From Zeus faber (lineage: Eukaryota; Chordata; Actinopteri; Zeiformes; Zeidae), in contig OY482865.1 of the NCBI GenBank assembly GCA_960531495.1, positions 13,738,287-13,802,286 on the forward strand: DNA of 64,000 nt. Reading direction: 5' to 3'. The notes below the pieces were generated by a model. It made no database searches and was not told the origin of the DNA. It saw nothing but the letters and a program-made list of their open reading frames with translations. The stretch's first letter is position 1, and each line of letters starts with the position of its first letter. The position numbers and the translations under genes were made by a program. This document shows positions 57,225-64,000 of the stretch, one piece after another.

Positions 57225-57301
57225 TAGCTCATTAGGCAGTGGCGTTGCTAGGGGTGGGCATCCAGGCCTTCAGCCCCGAATGCTTTATGAATAGCCCCGG
57301 A

Positions 57302-57360
<59 letters not shown>

Positions 57361-57460
57361 TCTGGGGGAGCGATCGGGGTGCAATGTGCGCCCCCGTCTC
57401 CCTCTCCATGCGTGATGGAGACCTCGGAGAAGGCGCAATCGCGGGCGATGGATTGTCAAT
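57225..57460. mobile_element. Fish repeat 'ggcgttgctagggg' with (TG)n
   Basis: cagtggcgttgctaggggtg, ttcagccccgaatgcttta and agccccgga are familiar teleost repeat motifs. They are followed by (TG)n at 57303-57358. A related end occurs at 60978 (cggtggtgttgctagaatg). Confidence 0.55.
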
Positions 57461-57699
57461 AAAGGCGTAAATATATTTAGATCAATTTTATTTCACTCAG
57501 TTTCCTTATTGAACAAAACATAAAAAGCACCGTGCATAACGGGGACACTCTCTCACGCTCACCATAATACCTGAAAGTGGGGGGCAGAAAATCCCTGTGT
57601 CCCCCCCCCCCCCCCCTATTCCGGCACCCCTGGGTGGAGATGGATACACATCAGAGTGCGACGTGTGTATAGTAGGAGGAGGCCTAAAACTTGGAATGC

Positions 57700-58075
57700 A
57701 GTTGTCCTTCAATTTATAGAAATATCTATTCTGTCATGGTTTTGCACTGTGTTTGTTATAAGTTCATTCTGTTCCTTGTTATGCTTCTCTCCCTAGTGTG
57801 TGTAGTCTTGCGCTCCACCTGGTATCTCTCTCCTTGTGTCCTCCCTCTGTTTCCTCCAGGTACTGTATCGCCTTGTTTGCCCTGCAGACCCGTGTTTTTC
57901 GCCTCTGCTGTGTCCCCGGTGTATTTAGTTTGTCTTCCCCAGTCAGTCCGTGTCGAATCTTATGCGCGTATGGGCTGCTGTTGTTTTGAGTTCTTTATGC
58001 CTTTGTTTGAGTATTCCTGGCTAGGTCTCCACGTGTCTTGCATGTTGATCCACCAGACAGCGACATAACGTTCAT
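57700..58075. other. T/C-rich stretch, LTR-like, unassigned
   Basis: It has open frames but no recognisable protein. The composition (tgtttttcgcctctgctgtg, ttcctggctaggtctcc) is like the LTR of a fish retroelement; not confirmed. Confidence 0.3.
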
Positions 58076-58079
58076 TCTT

Positions 58080-58200
58080 AGAATCAGAATCAGTTTATTC
58101 CGCCGGGTTTGGTGCGTTTCACCACAGACACCATCACATGTTGATACACACCAACATAAAAACTGACATACGTGGGAAAACAACAAGCAAAACAGTAGGT
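58080..58200 (-). repeat. Retroelement 3' tail 'agaatcagaatcagtttatt'
   Basis: Same family as 9235-9295, read in reverse orientation. It is followed at 58218-58275 by taaagtggtaatccatcaga and ttgttccagaattcctttt, an end of the taaagtgg repeat family. Confidence 0.6.
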
Positions 58201-58414
58201 TAGAAATGAGACGGTGAAGCAGTTAAAGTGGTAATCCATCAGATTGTTCCAGAATTCCTTTTGAATCTGCAATTTTCTTTTCATTATCTGGGTTGACCCT
58301 CGTCTTCGCTCTGGCTCTGGCCGGACGTCACTTTGTTTTCTGGAAAAATTTGAATTTTTTTTTAATTTTTTTGTTGTCAAGATAACACCCAAAAATCAAG
58401 ATAACATATGGTTC

Positions 58415-58853
58415 TTAAAGTGGACCTATTATGCTCCTTTTTACACATGTTAATATAGGTGTCCGAGGTCCCCAAAACATTTTCTGCTTTAAATTTGAAT
58501 GAGCAGCCAGACCCCTAGTTAAGTGAGCCAGTGGGGTTTGAGCTTTACTCCGGTTATGTTGTATTTACTGTGTAACTAACAGAGCACTTCCCATGCTTGG
58601 CTCTTCACTTCGATGCGAGCGGGTCCGGTGGGGCTCCAGCCATGGAGGGGGTTCTTATTCTACTGAAGCTCTCAATGGCGTAGTTGAGGGCAGAAAAGCT
58701 GAACGGCTCGTTTCGGGACATGCTTTTCTGAGACAGACCGCTCACAATTCACCGGAACTTCACAGTTTGCACGTGAGTAGGCCCCTCAGAGACCCCAATG
58801 TATGCGCACAAGCCCTGAAAAAGTGACTTTTGCATAACAGGTCCCCTTTAAAA
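58415..58853. mobile_element. MITE with 'ttaaag(g)ggacctattatgc' inverted ends
   Basis: Left cttaaagtggacctattatg pairs with right ttttgcataacaggtcccct ttaaa in reverse. The length is about 440 bp with no coding. A widespread teleost element. Confidence 0.72.
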
Positions 58854-59570
58854 GGCTATTTATTTTCTTGCATTGAACCGATATTGACCGGTAATCAATT
58901 CCAAAGCATGGAAGAAAAGGGCCGGTTACTTACTTAGGTATCTTCGGATGAAGCGAATATCTGTTTTTACTCTTTTTACTTTTCACTACATTTCTAACGG
59001 TCGTGTTTCGAGTCAACATTTGGACTGGATCTCTCGAGCTGCTCATTCGGGATTGCTCACCTGTGATTCATCAGGTCCGCAAACCCTCTAAATGACTATG
59101 ACATCCGCTATTTTTTGGTAAATTGTAATCAGGATCTGCATGAGCGCTCATCTGCACTGATGAAGGTGCAGTAGCACTTTATGATGTGCTATAGGCTCTG
59201 TTATACCAGGGCACTGGATATGACGGATACTTCAATCGACCACACATACGTCAATGTGATGCTTTCGCTTTTACTAGTGTCATTTTGTGTCAAGGTATTT
59301 GTACTTTTATATAAGTAAACGTGTCTGAGAACTTGTTCCACCATTGTATACTGTAATATACAACACAGTTCTGTTCACAAATTCAGGTTTCCGTGGCGGC
59401 GGTAAAGTCACCTGCCCTGCCTATGAATGCCCGAGCCTGTGAATGATTTTTTTTTCCGTTTTATTTATTTTTTTATTATAGAGAGGTTTGAGCATAAATA
59501 AGTAACTGATATAACTGAACCGTAAATGCCACCCATTCATTTACACAATCTTCGGTTTGTCGTGACGCTC
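58854..59570. other. Spacer upstream of the urocortin gene
   Basis: No repeat family or coding region recognised. It may contain regulatory sequence of the urocortin gene. Confidence 0.4.
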
Positions 59571-59575
59571 TGTGA

Positions 59576-59963
59576 CCAATGGTGTTGCTCCATCGCACCC
59601 CATTATTAAAACAGCAGGATGTGCACGGAGTGACGTCAGCGCTGGCGCACGGACTCCACTACATGATCCTGTGGGAATTGAAGGCAACGACGAGAAGACG
59701 CCAAAGCCGTGATCACAGTGCGCGCTGCTCTCCGCAAACGGACCTGAGCGCATTATTTACTTTATTGGGGTTTTTTTTTTTTTTTTTTTGTTTGTTTGTT
59801 TTTTTTTTTACTTCTTCTGGGAAGCAGTGATATTTCCTTTATTATTTCATTTATATGTGTGTATATATATATACATATATATATATACATATATACGATA
59901 TATCGTTTGCAAATTTCAACTTCAGTGTGAGACTAAAGTGTCATTTCTGGGCTGCACTCTGAG
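59576..59963 (+). promoter_or_regulatory. Probable urocortin promoter and 5'-UTR exon 1
   Basis: A CCAAT box at 59576-59580 and a perfect CRE (TGACGTCA, 59631-59638) lie 780-840 bp before the urocortin ATG. A plausible non-coding first exon ends at 59963 (CTGAG, donor gtgagt). It would splice to 60406, leaving a 442-bp intron. CREs drive transcription in other CRF-family genes. The transcription start is not fixed by sequence; long T and TA tracts lie between 59760 and 59905. Confidence 0.45.
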
Positions 59964-60009
59964 GTGAGTCCCACTGAATTCTATTAAATATTTTTTGGCA
60001 CATTTTTGG

Positions 60010-60075
60010 ATGACGGACGGATGGATGGATGGATGGACGAACGGACGGACGGATAGATAGACAGATAGATAGATA
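60010..60075. repeat. (GGAT/GGAC/GATA)n tetranucleotide repeat
   Basis: gacggacggatggatggatg followed by gatagatagacagatagat, inside the predicted urocortin 5'-UTR intron. Confidence 0.85.
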
Positions 60076-60413
60076 CTGTACTATATTCATCTATAGACGG
60101 ACATTGCAGTGTAACAGTTCAAAACAACAGGCAATGATAAATAAATAATAACTATTGTTAATAATAATTAATAACTACAAGAATACAGTAATAATAATTG
60201 AAAATAGAAACAGTTGGCACTATAAAATAAACCCCCCTAAAATATCTATAAAAATAGAAAGATTGCCACTATAATATATTCATAATTCACAAAATTGTTA
60301 ATTTCGCTCCTTATTAATTTCAGTCCCAAATAATTATATCAATGTAAGTTAAAGAAAAAAAAAAAGTTTTTCATCCAACTTTGCCCCATCTCTTGGCGGC
60401 CACAGAGGACAGC

Positions 60414-60791
60414 ATGCTGCCGTCCCTGAAGACCCTGCTCCTCCTGTCGGTCCTGTGCGCTCGGACCTCCGCCCTCTGCCTCCACCTGCAGCACGCCGAC
60501 CTCCTCTGCGACGACAGCCCGGTTCTGGCGGGCGGGGAGCGCCCCTCGGACAGCTGGAGGTACCTGCTCCAGGCTGACTCCGGCGAGTCGCGGGAGAAAA
60601 GGACTTCCAGCGGCCAGCCCAAAGCCCGGGCCAAGGCGGTGAAGAGCGAGCGGCGGCTGAAGTACACGCTGTCCCTGGACGTGCCCACCAACATCATGAA
60701 CATCCTGTTCGACATGGCCAAGGCCAAGAACATGCGCGCTCAGGCGGCGGACAACGCGCGGCTCCTGGCGCAGATCGGGCGGAGGAAGTGA
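60414..60791 (+). CDS. ucn3l: Urocortin precursor (urocortin 2/3 type, stresscopin-like)
   Basis: This 125-residue secreted neuropeptide precursor is coded in one exon. Residues 1-20 ([20 protein letters not shown]) form a signal peptide. A pro-region follows with dibasic KR near residue 63 and a processing site SERR at 78-81. The mature peptide is residues 84-121, [20 protein letters not shown] and 18 more, ending AQI. Gly122 is the amide donor, followed by RRK. The peptide differs little from urocortin 3/stresscopin ([16 protein letters not shown] in human) and would act on CRF type-2 receptors. I start at ATG 60414, just after a splice acceptor (ggccacag, exon from 60406), because CRF-family genes have a 5'-UTR intron and the whole prohormone in exon 2. 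Position next to col7a1 matches mammalian UCN2, so ucn2 is an alternative name. Confidence 0.9.
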   Translation: MLPSLKTLLLLSVLCARTSALCLHLQHADLLCDDSPVLAGGERPSDSWRYLLQADSGESREKRTSSGQPKARAKAVKSERRLKYTLSLDVPTNIMNILFDMAKAKNMRAQAADNARLLAQIGRRK

Positions 60792-60974
60792 TGGAGCGGT
60801 CGCTGCCCCAACCCCCCCCCCCCCCCCCCCAGGACAAGCCTCCACCCCCACCCCCCCGGACAACCTCCACTCAGCCCCCGTGGACGTCTCTCCAGCCTCC
60901 ATTCGGAAAAAACAGCCTTCACCCCAGACACCCTCCACCCGGGTAACCTCCACTCAGAAGGCGCTTCTCTCCAC

Positions 60975-61163
60975 CCAGCGGTGGTGTTGCTAGAATGTCG
61001 TCTTTGGGTGGGTATTTGGGAAATTTGTGACGGGCAACGACAAACATGTTTCTTTTCCTCAACGAAGTTATGTAAACAAGGGCGTAGTTAAATTTTGAAG
61101 AGGGGGCGGGTTAAGAGAGTGACTGAGAAAGTCTCCCCGTTACGCACGGGCTTTTTGTTGTAG

Positions 61164-61195
<32 letters not shown>

Positions 61196-62510
61196 CTTTC
61201 ATTCAGTTCATCTACAACAGTTGTTCGCAAACTTTTTTTCAATAATGTTCCCCCCTTTGAAACATTTGTTAGCCTAGTACCCCCTGACCAGCACAAAACT
61301 TTATATTGGTGAAAAAAAAAAAAAAAAAAATGCCTACATAAAATGGTACAATACAGAGCTGCATCATCATTGTTTGATTTATGAAACAACAACCTTTAAA
61401 AGAGAAGTTTCGGGATTTATTTTGTGCTCCGTCCGATTATAATAAACCATTTCTAGGCTTGAGCACTTGTAATCAGATACTGTTCAATTTAATATATACA
61501 CACGCAATACATGTAAGGCTGTGTGTACATGTGAGTGTCCCGGTTACGCACAGTACTTTATTCGATTTGAACTATTTTATTTATTCAATAAGTAAACAGA
61601 CCGCAATAAAATACCCGTTGAATGAAAACACGCTGTCTTTTTTTTTGTTCGGTGAACGGGCCACGGCGATCATTTGGCGGAGGCAGAGGCGAGCAGGCGG
61701 AGCGACGCAGAGAGTCACACTGTGGCCGCGCTGGCCCCTAATTCGTATCAGGGTATTTAATGACACAGTTTCGACACAGTTTGACCACAAAGGCGAAGGT
61801 TCTTTTGCCCAGATAGGCCTCTACATTTTCCGTCGTTCCAACACTGTCTGCAATAATCTCTCTTGAACTTGAACTCGAACTGTCCATTCAGAACCATCGC
61901 CCTATGCGGCAGTTAATGTTTGCATTGAAAATAGGAATATTGAATATAAAATGTGGTTTATCGAACTACATTACTTTTTTTTTTATGGAATATGTTTTAT
62001 AGAATATATTCTATTTCTTATTATAGAATAATTGTTTTAGGAATTATGCCTGACTGATATTTTTTAAATTAACATTTTTTATTTTTATTTTTTTTTATTT
62101 CACGTCCTGCAGTACTTCAAAGTAACCCTAGGGGTTCGCGTACCTACCCCCATTTGAGAAACACTGATCCACAACGTCTACAATAAAAACACACGGTTTT
62201 TATCTGTTCTGTTTGGAGAAACCGCTTTCGCAGAGCGATCAGAGCGACCTCCGCTCTGATCGCAATTTTCCCAGGAACCTTTTTGGGAAACAGATATTTT
62301 ATTGTGGTCTGTTTACCTATTGAATAAATAAAACAGAAACTTTCCTTCTTTTTTTTTTTTTTTTTAGAAAGTTTAAAAATACGGGAGGTTTGCGGGAAAT
62401 ATTGAAATGGTAGGAGAGCGGAAGAGAGTTTTTATTGGATGGGCAGATGATTCCTCTGGGTGGGCAAGGCTTATCTCTGGGGAGGGGCAACGCCCATCCC
62501 GGCCAACCAG
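60975..62510. mobile_element. hAT-like repeats, nested, downstream of urocortin
   Basis: An inner element runs from about 61216 (cagttgttcgcaaactttttttc) to 62166 (tacccccatttgagaaacactg). Its ends match the common fish hAT repeat 'cagtgtttctcaaatggggg'. An outer pair, cggtggtgttgctagaatg (60978) and gaggggcaacgcccatcccg (about 62480), looks like an older element split by the inner one. A (GTT)n tract lies at 61155-61195. Confidence 0.55.
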
Positions 62511-63278
62511 TAGACACGCCCCTGCCACAGCCACCAACCAACCGCCTCCGCCCACAAGGCCTCCACAGACCACCTCACCCCCTCGCTTTTCATCGCAGAT
62601 GATGCTGTTCGATTTTCGAAACTAAGTTGCTCCTGCCCCATAGGATATTTAAATATGATGTGATGATATGATGAGTCCAATGTGTTGCACTGGACACACA
62701 CCAGAACAAAGAACGGAAAGAAATAATAAATTGTACCATTAAAAATATAGATTGGCTCAAAACTACTGATGTCCTATTCTTTGACTTTACAAGTCCATTA
62801 TGTCATGAAAACAAGAGTGTGGAGGAAGGGAAGTGACAAAATAAATGTAATTCATCACCCATTTACCATGGTGGTTTTGGTGATTTGGCCATTTCATTCA
62901 ATTAAACTGATGTTTTGACATCTCACAGCACCTATTCTAAAGGGAGCGGTGTGACGAAAAGAACTGTGAAAAAACAAATTTAAAACAAAACTATTAAATG
63001 TCTGCGGGGTTGTAACGTGCATTTAGGGCTGTGTGTGTTTGTCAGATGTAAGTTATTTTTGTACTGAAATTATTATTTTTCCTCAAATAAAGCATATGTA
63101 ACTGATTACATGTTATTGTTCATGGTCCTTAAGAACAAGTGGAACATTTTGGGTGGATGCCGTGAGGCTCAATTTCTTCCGTCTTCATAACAGGAAGCAG
63201 AACAATAAAACATGATTTCACCAGGCAAGACATTAATTTGTTATTTTCCGTTTCAATGGTAACTTAACTTAACTGCAC

Positions 63279-63280
<2 letters not shown>

Positions 63281-63324
<44 letters not shown>

Positions 63325-63336
63325 ACACACACACAG
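63281..63336. repeat. (CA)n microsatellite
   Basis: About 27 CA units with one TA. The flanking 62520-64000 shows no gene. An AATAAA at about 63086 could be a poly(A) signal but is far from the urocortin stop. Confidence 0.88.
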
Positions 63337-64000
63337 AGTTTTTTAGATGATGAAATGGATGGATGATGGACATTTACAGGAAATGGTTGAATGTGTCGTC
63401 AATAATTCCAATTCAGCAGTTGTTTCAATCGTTTCAGGTTCCTGGGAAGATCACTTCCCGATAGTGAGTTACATTTGATTAGACTTGTTTATTAACAGGT
63501 GAATCATGCGAGGCGTCATCCCATAACAGAGACATCTACACCATTAAGCAGTCCAGAGCAGCAGGCATGGGGATAAGTTGAAGCCCAGGGACGATGACGC
63601 ATATTTTATGATCTCCTGAAGTCAGTAAACCAAATTGCACATGTGCTACAGACTATTTCAAGTGGGTTAAACTGGTTATCAACATGACAGAACGCAAGAC
63701 ACCTTAAGCAATGAGCATCTTCAGTTTAGAATGTTGAATATTAATTGTACACCTGAAGGTCCATGAGAACATACGGTATATGCACAATACAGGAATATGC
63801 GATTTCCACATCTCCTGCTCCACTTACGGTGGGAGTGTGCACATAAAGTAACTACTGTATGGGGAACTGCACCCTGCAGCCCACGGGAAACTTACCCATC
63901 GGAATCATCCATCACATGTATAGCTTATTTGCAGATCTCTCAAACGAATGCTTTGTCCATTACAAGAATAATCCTGACCACACATGTTTCACAAACTTGG

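Noticed and set aside
57691-58068. 125-codon + strand frame
   Set aside because: No motif, repeat-like composition, no splice or promoter context.
60381-60413. Extended urocortin start upstream of ATG 60414
   Set aside because: The upstream codon is TTG and lies before a good splice acceptor; the signal peptide begins at the ATG.
60339-60953. 204-codon minus-strand frame over the urocortin exon
   Set aside because: Shadow of the GC-rich urocortin coding sequence; no homology or start context.
1-64000. tRNA genes, CRISPR arrays, operons
   Set aside because: No cloverleaf with A/B boxes seen by eye and no regularly spaced repeats; the window is vertebrate.

Overview
This is genomic DNA of a vertebrate, almost certainly a teleost fish. 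It holds dozens of very short phase-0 collagen exons with GT-AG introns, long CA/TG microsatellites, and a fish-type mixture of DIRS, gypsy, Tc1/mariner (including Tigger), hAT-like and PIF/Harbinger-like repeats. There are no prokaryotic features. A 200-base run of N (3801-4000) marks an assembly gap.

Positions 27-52533 on the + strand are the 3' part of one large gene for a type VII-like collagen chain (col7a1 or a teleost paralogue). I placed about 80 exons by joining AG/GT splice sites with open, in-phase Gly-X-Y translation. Nearly all are phase 0 and most are 27 to 126 bp. The order is: end of the N-terminal region (27-1015), first helical segment (4524-21596), a non-collagenous hinge (21850-31075), second helical segment (31255-47317), an NC2 region with one cysteine and an acidic stretch (47755-51973), and a C-terminal Kunitz domain with a stop at 52533. 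The large N-terminal NC1 part must lie upstream of the window.

The most striking part is the hinge. In human collagen VII the central interruption is about 39 residues. Here I assemble about 531 residues over 14 exons. They comprise a conserved hydrophobic start, an exon with five N-glycosylation sequons, a strongly basic pair of exons, a run of 13-34-residue exons, and one 558-bp exon coding a Glu/Arg-rich helix-like segment. The C-terminus has two further oddities. The cysteine used in human for antiparallel dimer disulfides appears to be moved, and a furin-type R-M-K-R site sits just before the Kunitz domain.

Downstream, on the same strand, 60414-60791 encodes a complete urocortin precursor in one exon. 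It probably has a 5'-UTR intron and a CRE-containing promoter. In mammals UCN2 lies directly downstream of COL7A1 in the same orientation, so position says UCN2, while the mature peptide looks like urocortin 3/stresscopin.

The introns and the spacer between the genes are full of mobile-element remains. They include a gypsy element with RT, RNase H and integrase relics (5463-8715), a miniature LTR element with primer-binding site but no genes (18866-19576), a DIRS-like element (about 39900-43580), a Tigger MITE (33215-33670), a Tc1-type MITE (38408-39132) and several other repeat families.
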